Of a stretch of 45,991 nt of DNA, positions 24,566-32,704 are shown one piece after another. Location: the NCBI GenBank assembly GCA_002347265.1, contig DDYB01000015.1:6612-52602 (forward strand), read 5' to 3'. The stretch is from Desulfobacteraceae bacterium UBA2245. Lineage in GTDB: Bacteria > Desulfobacterota > Desulfobacteria > Desulfobacterales > UBA2245. The notes beneath the pieces are model-generated. The model saw nothing but the letters and a program-made list of their open reading frames with translations, made no database searches and was not told where the DNA came from. Numbering within the stretch: the first letter of the stretch is position 1; every line of letters begins with the position of its first letter. A program made the translations under genes and the position numbers.

Positions 24566-25172
24566 TGTCTGCCTCCTGTCTCTTGCTCATGGCGATGATG
24601 TATATCTCCTTGCTGGCCTTTCGGCAGCTTTGCGGTTTAAAGCTTTTAACCTTTTCAAACCGTTTCTTGGCCAATTGAATAAAGACGGTCAGATCCTCTC
24701 CCTGAAATATCTTGCACACGAAGTGCCCGCCCGGGCGCAACACCGCGTCGGTCAGTTCCAGGGCCGCCCTTGCCAGGTAAAAAGACCGGGCCGAGTCCGC
24801 ATGCTTGTTCCCCATCGTGGAAGGCGCCATGTCGCTGAGCACCACGTCGTAATCCGCGCCGACCGTCTGGAGAAAGGTTTCGTCGACGGACGTCACATCG
24901 CCGGCGATCACCCGCACATGCCTGGGAAGCGCCTGGGTCACCGGTTTGATATCGATGCCCGTCACCTGCCCCCGGGTCAGCCGGGCCGCGTACATCAGCC
25001 AGGAACCAGGAGCGCACCCCAGATCCAGCACCCTGTCCGCCTGTCGAATCAGACGGAATTTATTCTGGATCTCCTCCAGCTTGTATACGGAGCGGGCCGG
25101 AAAATTCTCTTTTCTGGCCCGGCGGGTATAATGGTCCTCCCACTGGTTTGATTTCTGAATTGGACGTTTCAT
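24552..25172 (-). CDS. rlmE: 23S rRNA (uridine-2'-O-)-methyltransferase RlmE (FtsJ)
   Basis: A 206-residue Rossmann-fold methyltransferase. DLGCAPGSWLMY at about residue 50 binds S-adenosylmethionine. ARSVYKLEEI, SDMAPSTMGN and KIFQGED hold the K-D-K-E catalytic set. RlmE methylates U2552 of 23S rRNA late in 50S assembly. It lies 58 bases downstream of radA on the same strand and overlaps yebC. Length is normal for the family. Confidence 0.95.
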   Translation of the reverse strand: MKRPIQKSNQWEDHYTRRARKENFPARSVYKLEEIQNKFRLIRQADRVLDLGCAPGSWLMYAARLTRGQVTGIDIKPVTQALPRHVRVIAGDVTSVDETFLQTVGADYDVVLSDMAPSTMGNKHADSARSFYLARAALELTDAVLRPGGHFVCKIFQGEDLTVFIQLAKKRFEKVKSFKPQSCRKASKEIYIIAMSKRQEADNVGT

Positions 25173-25230
25173 ATACCGAAGTCAGGTTTCAAGTCAAGCA
25201 AGGCATTTGTTTATTTGAAAATATTGCCGA

Positions 25231-26589
25231 TCAGAACAGAATTTCCATGGCCTCGGAAATGCTTTTAATTCCCAGAAGCTCGCAGTCGTTGATCCGGCTC
25301 ATGCGCTTGAGGTTGGTATCCGGGACCAGACACCGGGTAAAGCCCATTTTGGCGATCTCGGCCACACGGATTTCCGCCCGGCTCACCGCCCGCACCTCGC
25401 CGGTCAGACCGACCTCTCCGAACACCACCGCCCCCTGGGCCACGGGCCGGTCCAGAAAGCTTGAGGCCACAGCCGCAATCACGCCCATGTCCACGGCCGG
25501 TTCGTCGACCCTGACGCCGCCGACCACGTTCATGAAGATGTCATGGCCCAGCAGCTGCATGCCGAGTTTTTTTTCCATCACCGCCACCAGCAGCGCCACC
25601 CGGTTGGGATCGAGCCCCAGAATGGTCCTTCGGGCCGTGCCGAACGCCGAACTTGAGGCCAGGGCCTGAAGCTCAATCAGAATAGGGCGGGTTCCTTCCA
25701 TGCTGGCCGTGACCACCGAACCGGGCGCATCCCCGGGCCGGCCGGAGAGAAAAATCGCCGAGGGATTCCGGATCTCGGTCAGCCCGACATCCTTCATCTC
25801 AAAAACCCCGATCTCGTTGGTCGAGCCGAACCGGTTCTTGACGGCCCGCAGAATCCGGAACACATGGTTGCGGTCCCCTTCGAAGTAAAGCACCGTATCG
25901 ACCATGTGTTCAAGAAGCCTCGGGCCGGCAATGGCGCCGTCCTTGGTCACATGCCCGACGAGAAGCACACACATGCCGGTCTTCTTGGCCGCCAGCATCA
26001 GGCGCAGGGTCGATTCGCGCACCTGGCTCACGCTTCCCGGCGCCGAGGCGATCTCCGGGCTGTAGAGCGTCTGAATCGAATCGACCACCAGCACATCCGG
26101 ATGCAGGCGCTCGGCCATGGCAAGAATGGCGTCCACCTCGATTTCCGAAACCACCAGAAGATCGGCGGCCCCCGCCGACAGCCGCTGGCTTCTCATGCAA
26201 AGCTGGCGCACGGATTCTTCGCCGGAAACATACAGTGCCGTGCGTCCAGCCCGGGACAGTCCGAACAGAGCCTGAAGCATGAGGGTGGACTTTCCGATGC
26301 CGGGGTCCCCCCCGATCAGCACCAGAGTGCCCGGAACCAGACCGCCTCCCAGCACCCGGTCAAATTCGATGATTCCCGTCTCAAGGCGCAACTCATCGCC
26401 AAGCGCCACCGAGTCGATGGGGACCGGCTGGGCCGCGTTGCCCCGAAACCGGCCGCCCTGCGCCGAATGGACGGCCGTCTCTTCGACCATGCTCTGCCAC
26501 TGGCCGCAGTCCGGGCATTTGCCCATCCACTTCGGCGACTGATACCCGCAGGCCTGACAACTGAACAGGGTTTTCGCATTTTTAGCCAT
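25231..26589 (-). CDS. radA: DNA repair protein RadA (Sms)
   Basis: A 452-residue RadA. The N-terminal zinc finger is CQACGYQSPKWMGKCPDC (Cys 11, 14, 25 and 28). The RecA-like core has Walker A GGDPGIGKST near residue 93 and the RadA-specific KNRFGSTNEIG. A Lon-like C-terminal domain ends the protein. RadA is a DnaB-like helicase that promotes branch migration in recombination. All key residues appear intact. It begins the radA-rlmE-yebC run. Confidence 0.96.
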   Translation of the reverse strand: MAKNAKTLFSCQACGYQSPKWMGKCPDCGQWQSMVEETAVHSAQGGRFRGNAAQPVPIDSVALGDELRLETGIIEFDRVLGGGLVPGTLVLIGGDPGIGKSTLMLQALFGLSRAGRTALYVSGEESVRQLCMRSQRLSAGAADLLVVSEIEVDAILAMAERLHPDVLVVDSIQTLYSPEIASAPGSVSQVRESTLRLMLAAKKTGMCVLLVGHVTKDGAIAGPRLLEHMVDTVLYFEGDRNHVFRILRAVKNRFGSTNEIGVFEMKDVGLTEIRNPSAIFLSGRPGDAPGSVVTASMEGTRPILIELQALASSSAFGTARRTILGLDPNRVALLVAVMEKKLGMQLLGHDIFMNVVGGVRVDEPAVDMGVIAAVASSFLDRPVAQGAVVFGEVGLTGEVRAVSRAEIRVAEIAKMGFTRCLVPDTNLKRMSRINDCELLGIKSISEAMEILF

Positions 26590-27005
26590 GAAGCCGGTTG
26601 ATCTCCCTTCCCCCGATTTGATTTTTCAGTCTATACCATGACATTGGCGCCTCTTCAAGACAAGGGCTTTCAAACGCACTGTTTTCCGGATCATTCGACG
26701 CTTCGGTCTGAAGGCGACCACCTTTCCATTTCTGAAATCGACTGCCGCCCGGAATACACGATCAGGGCGCACGGGCCTCGGGAGAAACCAGGGCCGGCAC
26801 GGCCCAACCCTGCCTGAATGCCCCTGAAAAGGTTCTGGATTTTGAAGGCTTTCCTGTGCTATGTCAACACTTGGATCATGGATTCCAGGGCCGGCGGCCG
26901 GAAGCGGCCCTGAAAAAAATACGGGAGAAACGCATCGTGGTGAGGCCGAGCGCCGGCAACTCAATTCTGCAGGCAAACACACGGTGCGGCAAACATTGAA
27001 TTAAG
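26590..27005. other. Divergent intergenic region, no gene seen
   Basis: About 416 bases between radA (-) and the transglycosylase gene (+). It must hold two divergent promoters, but I see no convincing -35/-10 pair. Minus-strand open frames at 26626-26982 and 26876-27130 lack recognisable protein pattern. Confidence 0.5.
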
Positions 27006-27878
27006 ATGATTATGGAAACACTCCTCAAATACCTTCTGATCCTCTGGATGATGGCCCCGCACCCGATCGGCGCGGTCCAGACAGAAAGGCCCGATGCGCA
27101 TTTCAAATCCCTGGAAGTACGGCTGGTCAAAGACGGATTTGACCGCGGCTTTATTCAGGAAATCTTCAAGAATCAGGATGTTTCCCTGGAAGTGCGCGGC
27201 ATATCTCTTTTTTTCATGCATCAGGAATCGACCCTCAACTACGACCAGTTCACGGAAAGCAGCATACTCAATAAAGCCCGCACCTACATGCAGACCTATC
27301 GCGATCCGCTGGCGGCCGCGGAAAAAAACTACGGCGTCCCGCCGCAGGTCGTCACCGCCATCCTTCTGGTGGAAACCCGGCTGGGTGCATATACCGGCAA
27401 CCGGCTGGTGCTCAACTCGCTTTCCACCATGGCGGCCATGTCCGATGGCGGGGTTCGGGACATCATCTGGCAGTCCATCCCCGAGAACCGTCGACTGACC
27501 CGGGAACAGTTCGAAAAAAAGGCGGATCAAAGGACCCGATGGGCCTATGATCAGCTCAAAGCCTTCCTGAGTTACAGCCAGCGCGAGGCCATCGATCCGG
27601 TCAATATACGCGGTTCTTATGCCGGCGCCCTGGGCGTGGCCCAGTTCATCCCCACCAGCATCCTGGCCTATGCCAGGGACGGGAACAGCGACGGCCGGGT
27701 GGACCTGTTTGATCACGCCGACGCCATCGCGAGCATCGCCAACTTCCTCAAGCACTACGGATGGCGCGAGAATATCGGGCGCGAGGACGCCTACAAGGTC
27801 ATTTTCAACTACAACCGCAGCAGCTATTACGTGAACACCGTACTTGAAATCGCAAAAAAACTGGAAGGAACATCTTGA
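27006..27878 (+). CDS. Lytic murein transglycosylase, MltB/SLT family 2
   Basis: A 290-residue exported peptidoglycan lytic transglycosylase. A signal peptide covers about residues 1-24. The core shows YGVPPQVVTAILLVETRLG, where the Glu of VET is the expected catalytic acid near residue 123. Then come GSYAGALGVAQFIPTS, the DGRVDLFDHADAIASIANFLKHYGW block and FNYNRSSYYV. These are MltB-family motifs. It cleaves the MurNAc-GlcNAc bond to form anhydro-muropeptides. It lacks a lipobox, so it is probably periplasmic and soluble. An alternative ATG exists two codons in. Its stop overlaps the TTG start of the next gene. Confidence 0.9.
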   Translation: MIMETLLKYLLILWMMAPHPIGAVQTERPDAHFKSLEVRLVKDGFDRGFIQEIFKNQDVSLEVRGISLFFMHQESTLNYDQFTESSILNKARTYMQTYRDPLAAAEKNYGVPPQVVTAILLVETRLGAYTGNRLVLNSLSTMAAMSDGGVRDIIWQSIPENRRLTREQFEKKADQRTRWAYDQLKAFLSYSQREAIDPVNIRGSYAGALGVAQFIPTSILAYARDGNSDGRVDLFDHADAIASIANFLKHYGWRENIGREDAYKVIFNYNRSSYYVNTVLEIAKKLEGTS

Positions 27879-28102
27879 GCACGACCGTCATCATCATATC
27901 CATCGGCATCATCTTTTATCTGATCGCCTGCCTGGCCATACTCGACATTGCGCGAAAAGACTTCGGCTCAACCGGCAAAAAGGCCTTGTGGGGCTTAACC
28001 GCGGCGCTGATTCCCTTTATCGGCTGCGTTGTCTATTTTGCCGTGGGCGCCCGGCAGGGAAGAAAAAAAACATCTCCGAATACGGATGTGGAAAGTATTT
28101 GA
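27875..28102 (+). CDS. PLDc_N domain small membrane protein
   Basis: A 75-residue protein with two membrane helices (about residues 5-25 and 38-59), separated by RKDFGSTGKKALWGL. The pattern W-(x)5-P-(x)-G-x-x-x-Y-F resembles the phospholipase D N-terminal helix-pair domain (PLDc_N) found alone or before cardiolipin synthases. The start is TTG at 27875, overlapping the upstream TGA (TTGA), with AAGGAA about 6 bases before it. Function unknown. The TTGACA of the probable tRNA promoter includes its stop codon. Confidence 0.75.
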   Translation: MSTTVIIISIGIIFYLIACLAILDIARKDFGSTGKKALWGLTAALIPFIGCVVYFAVGARQGRKKTSPNTDVESI

Positions 28103-28127
28103 CAAAACCACGGGGTTTTAATAAGAG
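28099..28127 (+). promoter_or_regulatory. Candidate promoter of tRNA-Glu
   Basis: A consensus TTGACA at 28099-28104, 17 bases, then a weak TAAGAG at 28122-28127. The tRNA begins 22 bases further on. Confidence 0.45.
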
Positions 28128-28149
28128 TTCTGACTGACTTTTTCAATTG

Positions 28150-28225
28150 GGTCCCATCGTCTAGTGGCCTAGGACGCTGGCCTCTCACGCCGGAAACCCG
28201 GGTTCGAAACCCGGTGGGACCACCA
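28150..28225 (+). tRNA. tRNA-Glu (anticodon CUC)
   Basis: A 76-base cloverleaf. Acceptor GGTCCCA (28150-28156) pairs with TGGGACC (28215-28221), discriminator A at 28222, and CCA encoded at 28223-28225. The anticodon stem is CTGGC/GCCGG with loop CTCTCAC, giving anticodon CTC at 28184-28186. The T-arm is CCGGG-TTCGAAA-CCCGG. It decodes GAG. Confidence 0.96.
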
Positions 28226-28235
28226 CCCGATCGAA

Positions 28236-28283
28236 AAGGGATGCGGTGTTTAAAAACCGCATCCCTTATTTTTTTTTTTTTTT
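28236..28283 (+). terminator. Terminator after tRNA-Glu
   Basis: AAGGGATGCGGT at 28236-28247 pairs perfectly with ACCGCATCCCTT at 28256-28267, and a run of 15 T follows at 28269-28283. This is an unusually strong intrinsic terminator. Confidence 0.95.
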
Positions 28284-28297
28284 GCATTCCCGGGAAG

Positions 28298-28906
28298 TTA
28301 CATCTCGCAGCGCACAAAGGCGACGCGACGCAGAAAGGTTTCCAGACAGAGCAGGCAGTAAAGGGTCAGGGCGGATTTATAGACGACCGGCGCAACCGCT
28401 TTGGGGAATATCGTCAGCAGAAGGGCCCAGACCATCAGATAGACGGTTCTCGTTCTTCGCGCCATCAGGCCCACCGGGCACGAACAGCTCAGGGACTCGG
28501 CCCGGGTCTTGACATAGCTGACCATGAAGGTGAGCAGAACGGCCAGGCAGATTCCCGCCAGAACCCAGGGCGCGGTCTGATGCTTCCAGGCCCAGATCAG
28601 GAATCCGGAAAGATAGAAAAAGTCCGACACTCGATCCAGGGTCGCATCCAGAAAGGTTCCGAAATCGCCGTCCCTGCCCGGGATTGCGGTCATCAAGCCA
28701 TCGAGCGCGCCGGCTGCCTCCGAAAGAACCATCAGCAGAAGCCCCATGCCCGGATGAATGTAAAACGCCGCAGGCACGGCAGCGGCCGCCGCCATCCTCG
28801 GCAGGGTCGTACGGGACGTCTTGCAGTGCCAGCGGATCCAGGGCAGAACCCGGGTCTCCAGGGTCTCGTTAAACATGGACGTCAGGGATGTGTTTCTCAG
28901 CACCAT
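28298..28906 (-). CDS. CDP-alcohol phosphatidyltransferase family protein, atypical motif
   Basis: About 202 residues with four to six hydrophobic helices. The family motif D-G-x2-A-R-x8-G-x3-D-x3-D appears near residue 70 as DGLMTA, eight residues, then GTFLDATLD. Both Asp residues after the Gly, and the first Asp and Gly, are kept, but the Ala-Arg pair is Thr-Ala. Arg helps bind the CDP phosphate in solved structures, so activity or substrate may differ. The frame can start at TTG 28921 or ATG 28906; neither has a good ribosome site and I prefer the ATG. Product could be a phosphatidylglycerol- or inositol-type phospholipid; not assignable. Confidence 0.75.
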   Translation of the reverse strand: MVLRNTSLTSMFNETLETRVLPWIRWHCKTSRTTLPRMAAAAAVPAAFYIHPGMGLLLMVLSEAAGALDGLMTAIPGRDGDFGTFLDATLDRVSDFFYLSGFLIWAWKHQTAPWVLAGICLAVLLTFMVSYVKTRAESLSCSCPVGLMARRTRTVYLMVWALLLTIFPKAVAPVVYKSALTLYCLLCLETFLRRVAFVRCEM

Positions 28907-28921
28907 AATATCCGTTTCCAA

Positions 28922-29187
28922 AAAAGGGTTCAGGCTGAAGGCATTCCGACCGTCTTCGGCCTGAAAGCATTTGTTTTTTTACTTTATTTTTCTTCGACCG
29001 GTTTTGTCAAGCGCAATGAGCCTCCCAAAATCCGCGATTGTTTTTGAGCGGGATGCTTTTTCGAGCTGTATTGGCTTAAAAATCGACGCGTCTAAAAACC
29101 ATCCCCGCTGCAACTGCCTGTTGATTGATTTACTTAACGCTGTCTGCGTATTTCACAGGCGGTCTGGGTTCTTCGAACAGGAAACAG
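28922..29187. other. Intergenic region, no gene seen
   Basis: No coding pattern was found on either strand between the phosphatidyltransferase start and the restriction-gene remnant. The upstream part is T-rich. Confidence 0.45.
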
Positions 29188-29406
29188 GGATCCATAGTCG
29201 AAACAAAGGGGCGGGAAGATCTGAATGTGCCGCTGAAAATGGCGCGGCCTGGGCAATGGTGCGCAGACATCAACCGGGTGCAGGCGGACGCCCGGTACGA
29301 CTTTATCTGCGTGGACGAAGAAAGCTTTGAAAAATTCAAGCCCGGCTCATTCGGGCAACTGCTGGAAGGTTTCAAGGAATACAAGATCAACCCAACCGAG
29401 CGATAA
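29188..29406 (+). pseudogene. 3' remnant of a type III restriction/DEAD-box helicase (Res) gene
   Basis: From about 29188 the frame reads GSIVETKGREDL, then WCADINRV, YDFICVDEESFEKF and LLEGFKEYK, ending at a TAA at 29406. This is the C-terminal end of Res-type helicase-endonuclease subunits, where the VETKG block is part of the nuclease domain (the Glu-x-Lys of the PD-(D/E)xK site). The rest of a gene that normally exceeds 800 codons is missing. The open part upstream (29125-29187) has no matching pattern. No modification-methylase gene is present. It marks a lost restriction system. Confidence 0.65.
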
Positions 29407-29624
29407 GGCTCTGAAAGGGCGGACCGCACGGTTCCGGCCGGCAATCGTTCTGTTTTCATGCTCCGTTTTGGCTGCAACGGACATGGGGTAGAACGTCAAT
29501 TCGGGGTTATTGTTCGCAGCCAACTTCCTGAGCGCTAATCATTTTCTAACAATCCGCTGATCTGATTCAAACAAAATGATAGAATTGTAATTAAAATTGA
29601 TGCGTTAAATCAGAAAGACGGAAC
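29407..29624. other. AT-rich gap upstream of the phosphate locus
   Basis: No gene seen. It should hold the promoter for the arsC-phoB-phoR transcript. The run TTGTAATTAAAATTGATG near 29587 is AT-rich, but no clear paired promoter boxes were identified. Confidence 0.4.
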
Positions 29625-30041
29625 ATGAAACGAAGCATTCTTTTTCTCTGCACGCAAAACGCCTGTCGATCCCAGATGGCGGAAGGCTTTCTGCGACACT
29701 TGGCGGATTCGGACTGTGAAGCCTTCAGCGCGGGCGTTTCGCCCTCGTCGCTGGACCCTCGTGCGGTTGCGGTCATGCGGGAGATCGGCATCGATATCTC
29801 CGGCCAGTTTTCAAAATCCGTCGAGTTGTTTTCCGCAAAACCTTTTGACGCGGTCGTTACGGTATGCGACCATGCAAAGGAAAGCTGTCCGGTATTTCCG
29901 GGCGCTCGCATGCTTCACTGGGGATTTCCGGATCCTGCCAAAGCCAGGGGAACCGAAGAACAGATTCTGGCCGAATTCAGACGGATTCGGAATCTGATCC
30001 GCGACAGGATTCGCAAGGCGCTCGATCAGCGGGAAATATAG
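29625..30041 (+). CDS. arsC: Arsenate reductase / low-molecular-weight phosphatase family protein
   Basis: A 138-residue protein with the P-loop CTQNACRSQMAE (Cys 9, Arg 15) near its start, where arsenate or phosphotyrosine binds. A second pair of cysteines in VCDHAKESCP (about residues 81 and 88) fits the thioredoxin-coupled ArsC cascade of Cys10-Cys82-Cys89. HWGFPDPAKARGT holds the catalytic Asp. It is the first gene of the phosphate locus, 9 bases before phoB, so it may handle arsenate entering through the Pst system. No ars operon repressor or efflux gene is present. Confidence 0.85.
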   Translation: MKRSILFLCTQNACRSQMAEGFLRHLADSDCEAFSAGVSPSSLDPRAVAVMREIGIDISGQFSKSVELFSAKPFDAVVTVCDHAKESCPVFPGARMLHWGFPDPAKARGTEEQILAEFRRIRNLIRDRIRKALDQREI

Positions 30042-30050
30042 GCAATCGCT

Positions 30051-30743
30051 ATGGCCAAGGAAAAGATTCTGGTCGTCGATGACGAAGAAGACATTGTGGA
30101 ACTGGTGCGCTATAATCTTTCCCGTGAGGGTTACCAGACCCTGAGCGCGGAGACCGGAGAAAAGGCCCTTCGCCTGGCCCGGACCGAAAAACCCGACCTG
30201 GTCGTCCTGGATCTCATGCTGCCGGGAATGGACGGGCTGGAAGTGACCCGGGCCATGAAAGGCGATGCCGAACTGCGGCGCATTCCCATTGTCATGCTCA
30301 CGGCCAAGGGTGAGGAGCCGGATATTGTAGCCGGCCTGGAGCTGGGCGCGGATGATTACATCGTCAAGCCTTTCAGCACAAGGGTTCTGGTGGCCAGAGT
30401 GCGCGCCGCCCTTCGCCGCCGGCGCACGGAACCGGTCGATGAAAACCGGAAAATTGAAATCGAGGGCATTGTGATCGATCCGGGAAAACGCACGGTGACG
30501 GTCGAAGACAATCCCGCGGATCTGACCTTTACCGAATTTCAGATCCTTCAGCAGCTGGCAAGGCGTCCGGGCTGGGTCTTCACCCGTTCTCAAATCGTCG
30601 AAGCCGTCCGGGGCGATGATTATCCGGTCACCGACCGGGCCGTGGATGTTCAGATCGTCGGATTGAGAAAAAAACTCGGCGCCTGCGGCAACCTGATTGA
30701 AACCGTGCGCGGCGTGGGCTATCGATTCCGGGAAACCCCATGA
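30051..30743 (+). CDS. phoB: Phosphate response regulator PhoB
   Basis: A 230-residue OmpR-family regulator. The receiver has DDE at 10-12, acceptor Asp 54 (VVLDLMLPGMDG), T (LTAK) and the KPFS block. A winged-helix domain follows from about residue 130 (EFQILQQLARRPGWVFTRSQIVEAV; RAVDVQIVGLRKKLG). It should bind the repeat sites ahead of pstS when phosphorylated in low phosphate. Its TGA overlaps the phoR ATG by four bases. The name rests on family plus neighbouring pst genes. Confidence 0.93.
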   Translation: MAKEKILVVDDEEDIVELVRYNLSREGYQTLSAETGEKALRLARTEKPDLVVLDLMLPGMDGLEVTRAMKGDAELRRIPIVMLTAKGEEPDIVAGLELGADDYIVKPFSTRVLVARVRAALRRRRTEPVDENRKIEIEGIVIDPGKRTVTVEDNPADLTFTEFQILQQLARRPGWVFTRSQIVEAVRGDDYPVTDRAVDVQIVGLRKKLGACGNLIETVRGVGYRFRETP

Positions 30744-32509
30744 AAACAAAACCGCTGATCCGGCAAATTTATCCGCCGTATCTGGTCATCACGCTGCTGT
30801 GCATGATCGCTGTCGGCGTGTATGCGGCAAATACCCTTCGGCATTTCTTCATCGAACAGACCCGCAGCGATCTGATCGAGCGGGCCAATCTTCTGGTCCA
30901 TCAGATTCGGCCGCTGCTTTCCTCGCCCCACAACGGCGGCATCGATCTGCTGAGCCGGGAAATCGGAAACCGGGCCGATACCCGAATCACTGTCATTCTA
31001 TCCAACGGGGACGTTCTGGGAGATTCCGAAGCCGACCCGCATTCTATGGAAAAACATCTGGACCGGCCGGAAGTCGCCGAGGCCTTTTCCGGCAAAATCG
31101 GATCGATCGTTCGATACAGCTGGACTCTGAAACAGGACATGATTTTCGTGGCGATTCCCCTGGAGCGCAACGGACGCATCGATGCCGTTCTGCGCACGGC
31201 CGCGCCCCTAACGGATCTCGAAAAAAAGCTGAAACACATCTACGGCCAGATTTTTTCAGGCGGTCTGGCGATTGCAACGATCGCCGTTATTCTCAGCATT
31301 CTGATCGCCCGGAAAATCAGCCGTCCGATTGAAGAAATCCGGCAGGGGGCCGAGCAGTTCGCCCGGGGAAATCTGAGGCATCGGCTTCCGAAAACCGGTT
31401 TTGACGAAATCGCCGGTCTTTCGGAAACGATCAACGGAATGGCCGGCGAGCTGGAAAAACGGATTCAGACCATCAGCCGTCAGCGCAACGAACTTGAGGC
31501 GGTTCTGTCCAGCATGGTGGAAGCCGTAATCGCCATCGATTCCAATGAACGGGTGATCAGCATGAACGCGGCGGCCCGGAAGATGTTCGCGCCGACCGAT
31601 GCCCGTTTTGAGGGAAGAATCATACAGGAACTGATTCGAAACGTCCAACTGCATGAATTTGTTCGAAAGGCCCTGGCCACCCGGGAAAACATCGAAGCCG
31701 ACATTCTTCTGAATCCCGGTTCGGAAACCATCGTTCATGCCCGCAGCACGATGCTTCGGGGCGCGGGCGAATTGTACGCCGGCATTCTGATCGTGATGAA
31801 CGACGTCACGCAGATTCGAAAACTCGAAAACATGCGGCGGGACTTTGCGGCCAATGTCTCCCACGAGCTGAAAACGCCGCTGACGGCCATCAAGGGATTT
31901 GTGGAAACGCTGGAGCAGCAGAAGGAAACGGACAATCCGGAGCAGACCGAACGTTTTCTTCAGATCATCGTCCGGCACGTGGACCGGCTCAACCGCCTGA
32001 TCGACGACCTGATGTCGCTTTCCAGAATCGAACAGGAAAAACAGCTTCACTCGAAGTCCGTCCGGCTGAAAGCCGTCCTGGAGCAGGCCGTTCAGATCTG
32101 CAGTGCCAGAGCACGGGAAAAGGATGTACAAATCCATCTGGACTGCCCGGACGACCTGGAAGCCGAGGTGGATTCGAACCTGATCGAGCAGGCTGTGGTC
32201 AACCTGCTGGACAACGCCGTCACCTACAGCGATAACGGAAGCGAAATCCGCATCGAGGCGGTTTCGGACGATACGAATGTTATTCTTCGATGCAAAGACC
32301 GCGGCATCGGCATTGAAAAAAAGCACCTTTCCCGAATTTTTGAAAGATTCTACCGCGTGGAAAAAGCGAGAAGCCGGAAAATGGGCGGAACCGGACTGGG
32401 ACTTGCCATCGTCAAACACATCGCCAGGGCCCACGGAGGCCGGGTGACAGTGGAAAGCGCCCCGGGACAGGGAAGCACCTTTTCAATTTATCTGCCCAGG
32501 CGAATTTAA
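30740..32509 (+). CDS. phoR: Phosphate sensor kinase PhoR
   Basis: A 589-residue membrane kinase with TM helices at about residues 14-33 and 172-192, a periplasmic domain of about 140 residues, HAMP (about 193-245) and a PAS domain. The HisKA motif is NVSHELKTPLTAIKGFVETL. The catalytic ATPase domain shows DRGIGI and GGTGLGLAIVKH. The long form with periplasmic sensor and HAMP is typical of delta- and Gram-positive-type PhoR, unlike the short E. coli one. It probably senses Pst-PhoU status and phosphorylates PhoB. Confidence 0.93.
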   Translation: MKTKPLIRQIYPPYLVITLLCMIAVGVYAANTLRHFFIEQTRSDLIERANLLVHQIRPLLSSPHNGGIDLLSREIGNRADTRITVILSNGDVLGDSEADPHSMEKHLDRPEVAEAFSGKIGSIVRYSWTLKQDMIFVAIPLERNGRIDAVLRTAAPLTDLEKKLKHIYGQIFSGGLAIATIAVILSILIARKISRPIEEIRQGAEQFARGNLRHRLPKTGFDEIAGLSETINGMAGELEKRIQTISRQRNELEAVLSSMVEAVIAIDSNERVISMNAAARKMFAPTDARFEGRIIQELIRNVQLHEFVRKALATRENIEADILLNPGSETIVHARSTMLRGAGELYAGILIVMNDVTQIRKLENMRRDFAANVSHELKTPLTAIKGFVETLEQQKETDNPEQTERFLQIIVRHVDRLNRLIDDLMSLSRIEQEKQLHSKSVRLKAVLEQAVQICSARAREKDVQIHLDCPDDLEAEVDSNLIEQAVVNLLDNAVTYSDNGSEIRIEAVSDDTNVILRCKDRGIGIEKKHLSRIFERFYRVEKARSRKMGGTGLGLAIVKHIARAHGGRVTVESAPGQGSTFSIYLPRRI

Positions 32510-32525
32510 ATTTCATAACCGTTTT

Positions 32526-32552
32526 CTAGTCGATTCTTAATCATTCTTTTAT
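32526..32552 (+). promoter_or_regulatory. Possible upstream Pho box set
   Basis: CTAGT (32526), TTAAT (32537) and TTTAT (32548) recur at exactly 11-base spacing, like PhoB repeats. Weaker than the set at 32639. Confidence 0.35.
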
Positions 32553-32638
32553 ATTTCGGGTCCATATAAAATCCAAAAGCGCTGAGCCGTCGGGTTTCCG
32601 CCTGACGGCGATTTCCGGAAAAATCGGCAAGCATAACT

Positions 32639-32683
32639 TTAACGGAATCTTAATGCGATTCTAACATTCAAATCGCATAAAAT
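32639..32683 (+). promoter_or_regulatory. Pho box and -10 element ahead of pstS
   Basis: Three direct repeats at exactly 11-base spacing: TTAAC (32639), TTAAT (32650) and CTAAC (32661). A TAAAAT -10 follows at 32678-32683, about 12 bases after the last repeat. PhoB binds 11-bp direct repeats and replaces the -35 function at a similar distance from the -10, so this fits a PhoB-activated pstS promoter. There is no TTGACA-like -35. Confidence 0.65.
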
Positions 32684-32704
32684 GCTCAACGCAAAGGAGA
32701 AATG

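Noticed and set aside
26626..26982. Minus-strand 118-codon frame upstream of radA
   Set aside because: Proline- and arginine-rich text with no pattern, typical of a GC-rich chance frame.
28214..29047. Plus-strand 277-codon frame overlapping the tRNA end and the phosphatidyltransferase gene
   Set aside because: It begins inside tRNA-Glu, runs through a terminator, and is antisense to a gene with a recognisable family motif.
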